A stretch of DNA of 64,000 nucleotides from BACL27 sp964203235 (GTDB lineage Bacteria; Actinomycetota; Acidimicrobiia; Acidimicrobiales; Ilumatobacteraceae): assembly GCA_964203235.1 (NCBI GenBank), contig CAXNLE010000001.1:186001-250000 (forward strand). The letters are read 5' to 3'. The position numbers were made by a program, and so were the translations under genes. Position 1 is the stretch's first letter; every line of letters starts with the position of its first letter. The notes under the pieces are model-generated. The model did not search any database. It was not told the origin of the DNA and saw only the letters and a list, made by a program, of their open reading frames with translations. Shown here in pieces: positions 16,539 to 25,503 of this stretch.

Positions 16539-17462
16539 CTAGTCGTCTTCAAAACCGCGTTCTAAGAATTGCTTGCCTGTTTCGCAATTATCTTTTAGTG
16601 GGCACCAACGACATTGTGGCCCAGGGTTCAACTTCGGTTCACGATTTTCGCTAGTTAACTCGTAGATCAATTTTGCACCGTCGGCGACTCGTCGCACTGC
16701 AGATTGCAAGACACCTTCACTGACTTCTTCAACATCGGCCCGCGCCGACTCAAGCGAATAAGTCGCTAGTCGTCGTGGTGGCTGACCAGAACGCAACGAC
16801 TCGACTAGTGCATAGAACCGCAAGTCTTCTCGGTGATTTGAATAGATTCGTCCGCTTTTTAGGTCGATGATTACTTTGCTACCAGCGCCGCCGAGAGTTA
16901 GATCTACTCGTGTTGATAAAAAAATTCGACCATCAAAAAGCCCAACTCGTGCCGAACTTTCTGTAACTGGACGCCACGATGCCTTAAGTGGCGGAAAACT
17001 TTCTTCAAACTTCGTGTACAGATCGACTGCATAACTTCGAAGTTGCGCTCGTTCACCAGGCGACAATTTTGCAATGAAATCACTCGGGCCGCGACTCTCT
17101 TCATCCTCTAAACGAGTGAGTGCTTCATCGACAAGATCTGCAGGCTCAACTGGTCCGTGCCAATTAATTGAAAGTTCGACCGCTTTGTGCATTACCGTGC
17201 CACGCACGTTGCTGATTGTCCATTCGAACGAATTAAGTGACGCCATAAAATGTGCTTCACAGCCGTGCACAGCGTTCAAACTTCCCTTACTAATGAATAG
17301 TGGCTGATCGGGAGATAATTTTGTAGCGAGCGGCGCCAGTGCGGTTTCGAGTTGTTCGCGCACGGCTTCTACAACAGTGAGTGGCAGTGGCACCCAACCG
17401 GCAGGCTTACCGAGAACTTCGACGACACCTTGCTGCATCGGATTTAGTTCTTTGTTTGACAT
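16539..17462 (-). CDS. RecB/Cas4-like PD-(D/E)XK nuclease with Fe-S cysteines
   Basis: 307 residues. The nuclease core reads FLSTRVDLTLGG...KVIIDLKSGR, giving the D...(D/E)xK catalytic residues in D-L-K. A single Cys in AVHGCEAH near residue 67 and the C-terminal CRWCPLKDNC form the four-cysteine iron-sulfur clasp typical of Cas4 and AddB/RecB-family exonucleases. No CRISPR array or cas gene is nearby, so a DNA repair or recombination role is more likely. It is divergent from the small conserved gene at 17546. Confidence 0.82.
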   Translation of the reverse strand: MSNKELNPMQQGVVEVLGKPAGWVPLPLTVVEAVREQLETALAPLATKLSPDQPLFISKGSLNAVHGCEAHFMASLNSFEWTISNVRGTVMHKAVELSINWHGPVEPADLVDEALTRLEDEESRGPSDFIAKLSPGERAQLRSYAVDLYTKFEESFPPLKASWRPVTESSARVGLFDGRIFLSTRVDLTLGGAGSKVIIDLKSGRIYSNHREDLRFYALVESLRSGQPPRRLATYSLESARADVEEVSEGVLQSAVRRVADGAKLIYELTSENREPKLNPGPQCRWCPLKDNCETGKQFLERGFEDD

Positions 17463-17545
17463 GACTTAATCACATTACAGAGTGGGTGTTTGAAGATGTT
17501 TTAGAGCGGATTACTGTGCGATACCCGTCTGTCATAATTTGCGTC

Positions 17546-17926
17546 ATGACGAGCACCGCAACTCACAATTCAACGCTTGTCGCAACACGTGTTTCTGCGC
17601 TCGTTACCGTTCGATATGCCCAATTTGCTGGTGCGGCGAGAATTCTCGCGAGTCAAGCGCATCGACATGGTTTACGTCCACCTGGTTTTCGCAGTCCGCC
17701 ACGAATTGTTGGCGTTGATCGCAGTCTGCGTCGTTTCAATAACCGAGTTGTTGTTTCTGTGTTGTTGCGTGGTCGGCCATTTGTGGCTGTGCTCGCCGAC
17801 ATGATTGAGGGGGTTGTGGTGGCCAATGAGTTGACTGGTCGAAATGCCGAAAATGCAAGAACCTTTTTATGGAGCAGTGTCGAATCACTTTTAGTTAGCG
17901 ATGAGCCTCAAACGCGCGTAGCCTGA
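17546..17926 (+). CDS. Conserved hypothetical protein
   Basis: 126 residues from ATG 17546; an upstream in-frame reading to 17486 is possible. The centre, RYAQFAGAARILASQAHRHGL followed by RPPGFRSPPRIVGVDRSLRR, is rich in Arg and looks conserved, but I assign no function. There are no transmembrane segments. It lies immediately 5' to the tRNA-Leu gene and divergent from the RecB-like nuclease. Confidence 0.6.
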   Translation: MTSTATHNSTLVATRVSALVTVRYAQFAGAARILASQAHRHGLRPPGFRSPPRIVGVDRSLRRFNNRVVVSVLLRGRPFVAVLADMIEGVVVANELTGRNAENARTFLWSSVESLLVSDEPQTRVA

Positions 17927-17933
17927 GGGGGTT

Positions 17934-18018
17934 GCCCAGGTGGCGGAATGGTAGACGCGGGGGGCTTAAACCCCCCTGGCTAGAAATAGCTGTATCGGTT
18001 CGAGTCCGATCCCGGGCA
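17934..18018 (+). tRNA. tRNA-Leu (UAA)
   Basis: 85-base class II tRNA. The acceptor strand GCCCAGG pairs with CCCGGGC with one A-C mismatch at pair 5. D-arm, a long variable arm and the T-arm GGTTCGAGTCC are present. The anticodon loop CTTAAAC gives UAA, reading UUA/UUG leucine codons. The discriminator is A and CCA is not encoded. Confidence 0.95.
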
Positions 18019-18068
18019 CACTAATTTTCCAGCGAGATTCAAGTGGTCTGGCGTGGCACTATAGATAG

Positions 18069-19217
18069 ATGAGTTTGCCGACAGGGACACCGACACCAAG
18101 CGAGTTGCGCGCCAATCTCGATGCGCGAACTGCTCAGATGCTCGAACATGTCAAGCAATTCGTGAACATCGAGTCACCGTCAAACGAGCCAGAACACTTG
18201 CAGCGCAGTGCCGAGTTTTTGGCCAAGGTGATGACCGAAGTACTTGGCAAAGCCCCAGAAATAATTGCGAGCGACAGGGGCCCGCACGTGCACTGGAAGG
18301 GCAGTGACGACACGAAGGTTTTACTCGTTGGTCATCACGACACAGTGTTTCCAAAAGGCACTGTAGCCGTGCGTGGGTTTAGTGTCGACGGCGACATAGC
18401 TCGTGGCCCCGGCATCTTTGACATGAAGACCGGCATCATTCAACTAATTTATGGATTGAGTGAGATTCGCGAGGCACGTCATGCGGAGATCTTGATTACA
18501 TCCGATGAAGAAATTGGTTCGTATGCTTCGCGCGCATTAATTGAAGAGCGTGCCAAGGCAACCGGCAACGTATTGGTGTTTGAACCAAGCGGAAACGGTG
18601 ATGCACTCAAGATCGCTCGCAAGGGTGTTGGCACTTTTCGTGTCGACATTGCCGGCCGAGCATCACACGCTGGCCTTGAACCAGAAAAAGGAATCAATGC
18701 GCTAATCGAACTCGCAGCGCAAGTTCAAAAAATTGTGGCGATTGCTCAGCCCGAAATCGGCACGACGGTGACACCAACGATTGCCACAGCCGGTACAACA
18801 GAAAATGTGGTGCCAGCAGCTGCACAGATCACAGTTGACGTTCGCGTCAATGTTGTTTCAGAAAAAGCCCGAATCGAATCTGCGTTTGGTGCGTTGCAAC
18901 CAACTGTGGCTGGTGCAACGATCAGCGTGAGTGGATTAATCAATCGGCCGCCGATGCATGAGTCGGCATCTACGACGCTTTACGCCGTTGCGCAAAGCGT
19001 CGCGCAAGGTATTGGCATCACCGATTTGCAGGGCATCGCAGTTGGTGGCGGCTCTGATGGCAATTTCACGGCAGCAATTGGTGTGCCGACTCTTGACGGG
19101 CTTGGTGCTTGTGGCGGCGGCGCACATGCCGATAGTGAATTCATCAAAGTTTCAAAAATGGGCGAGCGTGCTGCGCTTGCCGCCGCGATCACCCGCGCGC
19201 TTGTTGTCGCAAGTTAG
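18069..19217 (+). CDS. M20 family metallopeptidase (glutamate carboxypeptidase-like)
   Basis: 382 residues. Zinc ligands appear in LLVGHHDTVF, the bridging Asp in GPGIFDMKTG and the catalytic Glu pair in TSDEEIGS. The dimerisation lid domain lies at ~180-290 (GRASHAGLEPEKGINA). The last His ligand is probably in GGGAHADSE. This is the cytoplasmic M20 group related to carboxypeptidase G2, which removes C-terminal residues or deacylates amino acids. There is no signal peptide. Starts at ATG shortly after the tRNA; ends convergent with argG. Confidence 0.87.
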   Translation: MSLPTGTPTPSELRANLDARTAQMLEHVKQFVNIESPSNEPEHLQRSAEFLAKVMTEVLGKAPEIIASDRGPHVHWKGSDDTKVLLVGHHDTVFPKGTVAVRGFSVDGDIARGPGIFDMKTGIIQLIYGLSEIREARHAEILITSDEEIGSYASRALIEERAKATGNVLVFEPSGNGDALKIARKGVGTFRVDIAGRASHAGLEPEKGINALIELAAQVQKIVAIAQPEIGTTVTPTIATAGTTENVVPAAAQITVDVRVNVVSEKARIESAFGALQPTVAGATISVSGLINRPPMHESASTTLYAVAQSVAQGIGITDLQGIAVGGGSDGNFTAAIGVPTLDGLGACGGGAHADSEFIKVSKMGERAALAAAITRALVVAS

Positions 19218-19253
19218 CTAGTTAACTTTTCAAAAAACTCAGCTACTAAAAAT

Positions 19254-20597
19254 TTATTCGAGTTCGCCAAGGGTGCCTGCTGCAAGAGTATTTGCATCAA
19301 GTGTGCCAGCCTGGCGGTAGATCTCAAGTTTTTCGCGCGTGTCGGCAATGTCTAAGTTGCGCATCGTCAATTGGCCAATTCGATCAAGTGGCCCGAACGG
19401 CGCATCTTCAACACGCTCCATGCTCAATCGTTCTGGCGAATATGTAAAGTGATCGCCAGTCGTATTGAGGATCGAATAGTCGTCACCGCGACGCAACTGC
19501 ACTGTTACTTCGCCAGTAACTAGTGAGCCGACCCAACGCGTTAACGATTCGCGCAACATCAGTGATTGTGGATCAAACCATCGACCCTCGTAAAGCAATC
19601 GACCAAGTCTGCGACCCATCGTGCGATAATTTTCAATCGTGTTTTCGTTATGAATTGCAGAGATTAATCTTTCGTAAGCAATGTGCAGCAAAGCAAGCCC
19701 CGGCGCTTCGTAGATTCCACGACTCTTGGCTTCGATGATTCGATTTTCGATTTGATCACTCATGCCGAGACCATGTCGTCCACCGATTTCATTCGCGGTC
19801 GTCACTAATTCGGTTTGCGATGAAAACTCTTTACCATTAATTGCGACTGGCCAGCCTTCAACAAATCTGATCACGACATCTTCGTTTGCAATTTTTACTG
19901 AACTGTCGTAATGCGCAACGCCCATTATCGGGGCGACAATGTGCATGCTCGTTGATAACTCTTCGAGCGATTTCGCTTCGTGAGTTGCCCCCCAAATATT
20001 TGCATCGGTGCTGTATGCCTTTTGCGCCGAGTCTCGATATGGCAACTTTTTGGCGGTCAAGAACTCACTCATTTCGGCGCGACCGCCCATCTCACGAACG
20101 AAGTCAACATCAAGCCAAGGTTTATAGATTCGCAAATGTGGATTAGCAAGTAATCCGTAGCGGTAGAAGCGCTCAATGTCATTGCCTTTGAACGTGCTGC
20201 CGTCTCCCCAGATATCTACTCCGTCATGTTTCATTTCGCGCACGAGCAATGTGCCGGTTACCGCGCGACCGAGTGGAGTTGTATTGAAATAAGTTTTGCC
20301 AGCAGTCGTAATATGAAAGGCTCCGCACTGAAGCGCGATTAATCCTTCTTGAACTAAAAGTTCTCGACAGTCAACAAGTTTGGCTTCGACTGCTCCATAA
20401 ACTTTTGCTCGCTCTGGGATTGATTCAAGATCTGTTTCATCTGGCTGACCAATGTTGGCCGTATATGCGTAAGGCAAAGCGCCGCGTTCACGCATCCACG
20501 CGACGGCAGCCGAAGTATCAAGTCCACCAGAGAATGCAATGCCAACGCGCTCGCCACTCGGCAACGAAGTTAAAACTTTTGCGCCTGAGGTGCTCAT
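19254..20597 (-). CDS. argG: Argininosuccinate synthase
   Basis: Condenses citrulline and aspartate with ATP in arginine biosynthesis. The ATG at 20595-20597 gives 447 residues, the length of the long E. coli-type enzyme; an upstream GTG at 20627 adds ten residues. VGIAFSGGLDTSAAVAWM is the PP-loop ATP site, and YAYTANIGQPDETDLESIP, KTYFNTTPLGRAVTG and DIWGDGSTFKGNDIERF are family blocks. No other arg genes are next to it. The assignment is secure. Confidence 0.96.
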   Translation of the reverse strand: MSTSGAKVLTSLPSGERVGIAFSGGLDTSAAVAWMRERGALPYAYTANIGQPDETDLESIPERAKVYGAVEAKLVDCRELLVQEGLIALQCGAFHITTAGKTYFNTTPLGRAVTGTLLVREMKHDGVDIWGDGSTFKGNDIERFYRYGLLANPHLRIYKPWLDVDFVREMGGRAEMSEFLTAKKLPYRDSAQKAYSTDANIWGATHEAKSLEELSTSMHIVAPIMGVAHYDSSVKIANEDVVIRFVEGWPVAINGKEFSSQTELVTTANEIGGRHGLGMSDQIENRIIEAKSRGIYEAPGLALLHIAYERLISAIHNENTIENYRTMGRRLGRLLYEGRWFDPQSLMLRESLTRWVGSLVTGEVTVQLRRGDDYSILNTTGDHFTYSPERLSMERVEDAPFGPLDRIGQLTMRNLDIADTREKLEIYRQAGTLDANTLAAGTLGELE

Positions 20598-20684
20598 ATT
20601 GTCAGAATCCGAACCAGTTTTTGCCACGCCTCAACACTAGAGACCTAAGCAGTGTGAAACCGAGAAGGTTTTAACCATCAAGGT

Positions 20685-21113
20685 TTATATGCCAGTTGAA
20701 ATTGAGCGACGGCGCCCTGCCAGCGCAGCAATTGTTGTTAGCGCCATACAGACAGCCATGGCGATTTCGCCAAGAGCAATGCCAGGTGTGCGAGAAAGAT
20801 CCGAGATTGAAATCGCGACTAGAAAAAGTGTTGAGGCTAAACCGATGTAAGGCAGAATTCGCGAAAACTTAATCACGGTGACAAGCATTGCTATTGGTGC
20901 AACAAATGGCAGAAACCAAAGTAAAAAGAATGCCGGGTCATGCAGGCTCCCGAGCCACCAAGTTGGCTTGCCAATTGCGCGCGCCGAAAAAGTCAATGTC
21001 AACAAAGACCCCGTAATTAACAGCTGTGAAATAATTACTGCATTGACCCATGGCTTAGTTAATGAGCCTGCGGTCTCTGTTTGGGCTTGCGAAGGAGGAG
21101 GAAGCATCGACAT
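20685..21113 (-). CDS. Small four-helix membrane protein, unknown
   Basis: 142 residues with four hydrophobic segments (roughly 24-42, 60-80, 86-104, 110-130) and a short Arg-rich cytoplasmic end (GRRRSIS). No recognised domain. It is divergent from the glycosyltransferase at 21144 with only ~30 bases between them, so the two share a promoter region. It ends about 90 bases before the argG start, in the same orientation. Confidence 0.6.
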   Translation of the reverse strand: MSMLPPPSQAQTETAGSLTKPWVNAVIISQLLITGSLLTLTFSARAIGKPTWWLGSLHDPAFFLLWFLPFVAPIAMLVTVIKFSRILPYIGLASTLFLVAISISDLSRTPGIALGEIAMAVCMALTTIAALAGRRRSISTGI

Positions 21114-21143
21114 ATCAAGAATGACAATAGCCTAAGGAGAGTT

Positions 21144-21905
21144 ATGTTGCCCGTTAAATTTGCGCGATTGAGCATATTTTTTCCGATGTGGAACGAGGAG
21201 CAATATCTTCAACGAGCATTGAATGCGGCGCAAGAGCTTTGCGCTGACTTAATCAACCTTGAAATGATTGCCGATTACGAACTTGTGATCGTTGATGACG
21301 CATCGACAGATTCAACACCGCAGTTAGCAGACGCTGCGGCGGCCAGAGACAAGCACATCAAAGTTGTGCACCATCCGACAAATCGCAAACTTGGTGGGTC
21401 GATTAAATCTGGTTTTGCGGCATCAACTGGCGACGTGATTTTGTACACAGACGCTGATCTGCCTTTTGATATGCGTGAGGTTCAAAACGCAATGCGGTTG
21501 ATGCGCCAATACGAAGCCGACATTGTGAGCGCTTACCGATTTGATCGAACTGGCGAAGGTTATATACGAGTTGTTTACTCAATATTTTATAATTTGATGG
21601 TTCGAGTTTTATTCGGAGTTCGTTTTCGTGATATTAATTTTGCTTTCAAACTATGTCGTAAATCTGTGTTTGATCAAGTAACGCTCGAAAGTGAAGGGTC
21701 ATTCATTGATGCCGAGTTAATCATCAGTGCAAAGAAGCGTGGCTTATCGGTTGTGCAATTTGGCGTAGACTATTTTCCGCGGACTCGAGGTGTATCGACT
21801 TTGAGTTCGCCGTCGGTAATTATAAAGATTTTACGAGAGGCGTTTCAATTGCGTAAAAAATTGAATTCAATCAAGCCAGATTTTGGTGCACCAAGCACAA
21901 AATGA
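21144..21905 (+). CDS. Family 2 glycosyltransferase (polyprenyl-phosphate sugar type)
   Basis: 253 residues from ATG 21144, preceded by a good AAGGAGA ribosome site. FFPMWNEEQYLQRAL, VIVDDASTDSTPQLAD and the DxD segment YTDADLPFD mark a GT2 of the dolichol/polyprenyl-phosphate sugar transferase group. FKLCRKSVFDQV and the C-terminal basic stretch fit a membrane-associated enzyme; no clear transmembrane helices. It overlaps the L,D-transpeptidase start by 4 bases, so both may act on the cell envelope. Confidence 0.85.
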   Translation: MLPVKFARLSIFFPMWNEEQYLQRALNAAQELCADLINLEMIADYELVIVDDASTDSTPQLADAAAARDKHIKVVHHPTNRKLGGSIKSGFAASTGDVILYTDADLPFDMREVQNAMRLMRQYEADIVSAYRFDRTGEGYIRVVYSIFYNLMVRVLFGVRFRDINFAFKLCRKSVFDQVTLESEGSFIDAELIISAKKRGLSVVQFGVDYFPRTRGVSTLSSPSVIIKILREAFQLRKKLNSIKPDFGAPSTK

Positions 21906-22984
21906 ATCGCCAGGGTAGTTCGCATTATCAACCGTCGACATTTGATCGATGGCGGCCCGCGCTAATCGCTTTTGCAATATTGGCCACCGTCATTGCGATT
22001 GGTGTGCAGCAAAGCGAAGCGAAGAAAGACAAAGAGAATGTCGCCCAAGAACCTGCTGTTGTAGTTGGCACCAGTTTGGTACCAGCAGTCACGGCGCCTC
22101 TAACTCGCACTCTTGAATTAGGCATGCAGGGTGACGATGTATTACTTATGCAGCAAAGACTGAAAGAGTTGCAATTTGATCCGGGCCCAGTTGACGGCAT
22201 GTTCGGACAGAACACCGTGCAGGCTATGTGGGCGTTTGAAAAACTTGTTCTCGGGGTGCCTCGCCAACAAGCCACAGGTGTCGTGACGCAATCAACTTGG
22301 TTGATTATGCAGTCAAATTTGGTTATCAAGCCACGGCGCGTTGCCGACACTGCGACTCATGTTGAGGTTTATTTACCTGAACAAGTATTAATAGTGTTCA
22401 CAGATCAAAAACCAGTCTTGATAACTCACATTTCGTCTGGGACAGGAGAGATGTGGTGTGAAGAAGTAAAAATTGACCCGGGCGAAGAAGGAAACAATAC
22501 GGATGAGCAGATCACAAAAGGAATTTGTGGTGAGGCTATTACGCCGCCTGGAGTTTTCTATTTTTACAACCGACGCGTTGGCATGCGCGAAACAAAACTT
22601 GGTTCGTTATATAACCCCGTTTATTTCAACTACAACATCGCTGTACACGGTGCGATTCTCGTGCCGCTCAAGCCCGAGTCACACGGATGCGTGCGTATCC
22701 CGATGTCTGTCGCGAGATACTTTCCGGCGCTGGTCAAATACGGCGACCGAGTTTATGTGTTTGACGGTTTCAAAGAACCTGAAACCTATGGTTCACCAGT
22801 CCCGCCATATGACAAGCCAGATCCGAACTATACGACTCTGCCGACAGTGACGACACTTGTTAGCACACCAACAACGACCGTGACGACAATTGTTGGCGCA
22901 CCTACGACTACGGTGGCAAAATCAACAAGTTCAGCTTCTGTTACTACAACAGTTAGCTCGACTATTAGCTCAAATGTGCCATAA
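21902..22984 (+). CDS. L,D-transpeptidase with peptidoglycan-binding domain
   Basis: 360 residues: an N-terminal membrane anchor or signal at ~20-36, a PG-binding type 1 domain at ~70-135 (ELGMQGDDVLLMQQRLKEL, PVDGMFGQNTVQAM), and a YkuD catalytic domain with HGAIL and SHGCVRIP (Cys nucleophile). The last ~55 residues are a Thr/Ser/Pro-rich tail. It forms 3-3 peptidoglycan cross-links in the cell wall. Its ATG overlaps the glycosyltransferase stop (ATGA). The Thr-rich tail resembles that of the secreted nuclease at 15383. Confidence 0.88.
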   Translation: MNRQGSSHYQPSTFDRWRPALIAFAILATVIAIGVQQSEAKKDKENVAQEPAVVVGTSLVPAVTAPLTRTLELGMQGDDVLLMQQRLKELQFDPGPVDGMFGQNTVQAMWAFEKLVLGVPRQQATGVVTQSTWLIMQSNLVIKPRRVADTATHVEVYLPEQVLIVFTDQKPVLITHISSGTGEMWCEEVKIDPGEEGNNTDEQITKGICGEAITPPGVFYFYNRRVGMRETKLGSLYNPVYFNYNIAVHGAILVPLKPESHGCVRIPMSVARYFPALVKYGDRVYVFDGFKEPETYGSPVPPYDKPDPNYTTLPTVTTLVSTPTTTVTTIVGAPTTTVAKSTSSASVTTTVSSTISSNVP

Positions 22985-23030
22985 TTAGTACTTCATGATT
23001 AGTGATGCTGAGTAACGATTCTTATTAACG

Positions 23031-23933
23031 ATGCTGATTAATTACGACGAATTCTCAATGTTCAATGAGAACATTTCTGAGTATTCGTTAAAGGTTGCGG
23101 CGCTACCCAAAGTAGAACGAATTTCGTGCTCTCTAGAAGACGGTCGATCACTAAGTGCGTTGAAGTGGGGCACGCAGTCACCTGAGATTACATTTGTGCA
23201 TGGCAGCGCTCAAAACGCCCATACATGGGACACGGTTGCATTGGCAATGGGTGTTTCGGTCTTGGCAATTGATCTTCCGGGGCATGGTCATTCTTCTTGG
23301 CGTAGCGATGGCAACTATGAACCATCTGTGCTCGCACCTGATGTTGCAACTGCTATTGAAACTTGGGCACCAAAAACACGACTCATTGTTGGTATGTCGC
23401 TAGGTGGATTAACAACTCTTGCGCTTGCAGGTCAGCGACCTGATTTGGTTTCGTCACTCGTCAGTGTTGACATCACCCCTGGTGTTAACTCAGAAAAAGC
23501 AAAAGCAATCACCGATTTTGTGAACGGCCCACAATCTTTCGCGAGTTTTGAAGATTTATTAGCGCGCACAATTGAACATAATCCGACAAGATCAGAGAGT
23601 TCGCTTCGTCGCGGAATCTTGCACAACGCCAAACAACAACCAGATGAATCATGGCAATGGCGCTATGACAGATCAACTCATCCGTCACCGCAAGACACAA
23701 CTAAACGTCTTGACCGACTGTCCGCTTTATGGGACGTAATTTCACTACTTGAGTGCCCCATGACCCTTGTTCGTGGCGGGACTTCTCCGGTTGTTGATGA
23801 TGCTGATGTTGCCGAATTGAAGCGTCGGAAACCTAACTGTGAAGTGATTGTCGTGGATGGTGCGGGACATTCAGTGCAAGGCGATAGGCCAGTTGAACTC
23901 GCAGTTGCTCTGACTCGGATTTTGGCGGCTTAG
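23031..23933 (+). CDS. Alpha/beta hydrolase
   Basis: 300 residues. FVHGSAQNAHTWD contains the HG oxyanion motif, GMSLGGLT is the GxSxG nucleophile elbow with Ser, and DGAGHSVQGDRP carries the catalytic His. The serine nucleophile separates it from the Asp-nucleophile enzyme at 12361. Substrate unknown; esterase or lactonase activity is plausible. Followed after 18 bases by a TetR regulator that may control it. Confidence 0.83.
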   Translation: MLINYDEFSMFNENISEYSLKVAALPKVERISCSLEDGRSLSALKWGTQSPEITFVHGSAQNAHTWDTVALAMGVSVLAIDLPGHGHSSWRSDGNYEPSVLAPDVATAIETWAPKTRLIVGMSLGGLTTLALAGQRPDLVSSLVSVDITPGVNSEKAKAITDFVNGPQSFASFEDLLARTIEHNPTRSESSLRRGILHNAKQQPDESWQWRYDRSTHPSPQDTTKRLDRLSALWDVISLLECPMTLVRGGTSPVVDDADVAELKRRKPNCEVIVVDGAGHSVQGDRPVELAVALTRILAA

Positions 23934-23951
23934 TTAAGTAATATTTGGATA

Positions 23952-24578
23952 ATGTCGAAACTAGGACGCCCGACAAATTGTGTTGGTGTTGACACCTCTA
24001 AACGGCTATTAATTGAGGCTCGGCGGTCCTTCGCCACCCAAGGATATGCCGCGACGACCAACAAGAAACTCGCACAAAGTGTTGGAATCACAACAGCAGC
24101 GATCTATCACTATTTTCCTTCCAAGACTGAAATGTATGTCGCAGTATTTGCCGATGTGCAAGAACTTGTTTGCAAAACTATTGAAGCCTCAATTAGTCCA
24201 GATGCTGAAATCTCAGAGAATATCTCGAACATGGTCGATTCTCTTGCCTTGTTAACTGTTCGTGAGCCCGCTGTCGTTGCATTTGTGATGAGCGTTTCTT
24301 CAGAAGCCCATCGTCATCCAGAAGTATTGAAGGCCGTGCTTCCGGTGAGTGGTCGAATAGGTCGCATTCTTTTGCAGATGTGCGAACAAGCGGCTGAACG
24401 AGGCGAACTTAATCCAAAGATTTCTGCCCAGTCGCTTGAAGATATGTTGACTGTCATCTTGTCTGGACTCGGTCGCTTCAATATGGTCTACAAAGATGCA
24501 CGACGAACATCAGAATTAATCAAAGCAATGAAGCTGCTTTTAGTTGGTGAAGTTTTTCGTGTTTCTAGCAACGCTTAA
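23952..24578 (+). CDS. TetR family transcriptional regulator
   Basis: 208 residues. The N-terminal DNA-binding domain reads ARRSFATQGYAATTNKKLAQ, then SVGITTAAIYHYFPSKTEMY, the classic TetR helix-turn-helix; the C-terminal ~140 residues form the ligand-binding helical domain. It likely represses its neighbour or itself in response to a small molecule. ATG start, 18 bases after the alpha/beta hydrolase, and 4 bases overlap with the convergent transporter gene. Confidence 0.87.
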   Translation: MSKLGRPTNCVGVDTSKRLLIEARRSFATQGYAATTNKKLAQSVGITTAAIYHYFPSKTEMYVAVFADVQELVCKTIEASISPDAEISENISNMVDSLALLTVREPAVVAFVMSVSSEAHRHPEVLKAVLPVSGRIGRILLQMCEQAAERGELNPKISAQSLEDMLTVILSGLGRFNMVYKDARRTSELIKAMKLLLVGEVFRVSSNA

Positions 24579-25471
24579 GCGTTTTTGATTTTTTTCCCCG
24601 ATGATCGAAGTGAATCTGTAATCAGAATAACCAGACCAAACCAAACAAAGGCAAACCCGACGAGTCGTGTGACATCAAGTTTTTCGTCGTAGGCCAACCA
24701 ACCAAGAAAAAAATTAAATGTCGGAACAAAATATTGCAACGGGCCGAGCAAACTTAAGCGAACTCTTCGTGATGCCGCGCCGAAGAGTAGCAATGGAATG
24801 GCCGTCATCAAGCCTGTGAGTAGAACAAAAATCCACTGAATTGTCGTCGCATTATTCGGCACACTGTCAGCACGATTGAAACTCCAAAACAGAATTGCAA
24901 CGGCAGGAATCAAAAGTGCGACGACTTCTGCCGTCAGACTCTCAAGGCTTGAAAGTTGCACCTGTTTTTTAAGGTATCCGTAGATAGACCAAGATGCGGC
25001 AATGATTAGGGCCAAATATGGTGGTCGACCATATGAATAAGTGAGAATAACAATCGCAACAACAGCAAATACGATCACCGCTCGATGTGCTGTTTTCATT
25101 TTCTCCCGCAAAACAGTGAAGCCAATGATCATCGTAAATAGTGGTGAAATAAAGTATCCGAGTGCAGTCTCAATAATATTTTCGTGAACGACCGCCCAAA
25201 CATATGTTGTCCAATTGATTGCAAGCATGATGCTGGCGAAAATAACTCGCGCATGAAGTTTTGGTTCAAGCAATGCAGTCAATAAATTTCGTAGTTTTTT
25301 GGTGTAGATAATTACCGCGAGTAAAATTATTGACGAAGTTACGATTCGCCAACCAATTAGTTCAACAGCATTAAATTGTTTCAGAAATTTCCAATAGATC
25401 GTTAGTAAACCCCAAGTGATGTAGGCACCTAATCCGTAGGCAATACCAGAGCGCTCTGTTGAGTTTGACAC
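24575..25471 (-). CDS. RarD-like EamA transporter
   Basis: 298 residues from the GTG at 25469-25471 (a TTG six bases upstream is also possible). About ten hydrophobic helices are visible, with two EamA repeats. YITWGLLTIYWKFLKQFNAV and ELIGWRIVTS match the start of RarD proteins, and SRRVRLSLLGPLQYFVPTF is the conserved second-repeat block. RarD members are inner-membrane exporters of drug/metabolite type with poorly defined substrates. Divergent from pgi, with their 5' regions nearly touching. Confidence 0.85.
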   Translation of the reverse strand: MSNSTERSGIAYGLGAYITWGLLTIYWKFLKQFNAVELIGWRIVTSSIILLAVIIYTKKLRNLLTALLEPKLHARVIFASIMLAINWTTYVWAVVHENIIETALGYFISPLFTMIIGFTVLREKMKTAHRAVIVFAVVAIVILTYSYGRPPYLALIIAASWSIYGYLKKQVQLSSLESLTAEVVALLIPAVAILFWSFNRADSVPNNATTIQWIFVLLTGLMTAIPLLLFGAASRRVRLSLLGPLQYFVPTFNFFLGWLAYDEKLDVTRLVGFAFVWFGLVILITDSLRSSGKKIKNA

Positions 25472-25503
25472 GAGCAATCACCCTAGTCAGTAGCCTTAAA
25501 TCA

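Noticed and set aside
16539..17462. Cas4 of a CRISPR system
   Set aside because: No cas1/cas2 or array in the window; the RecB-like nuclease fold alone does not indicate CRISPR.
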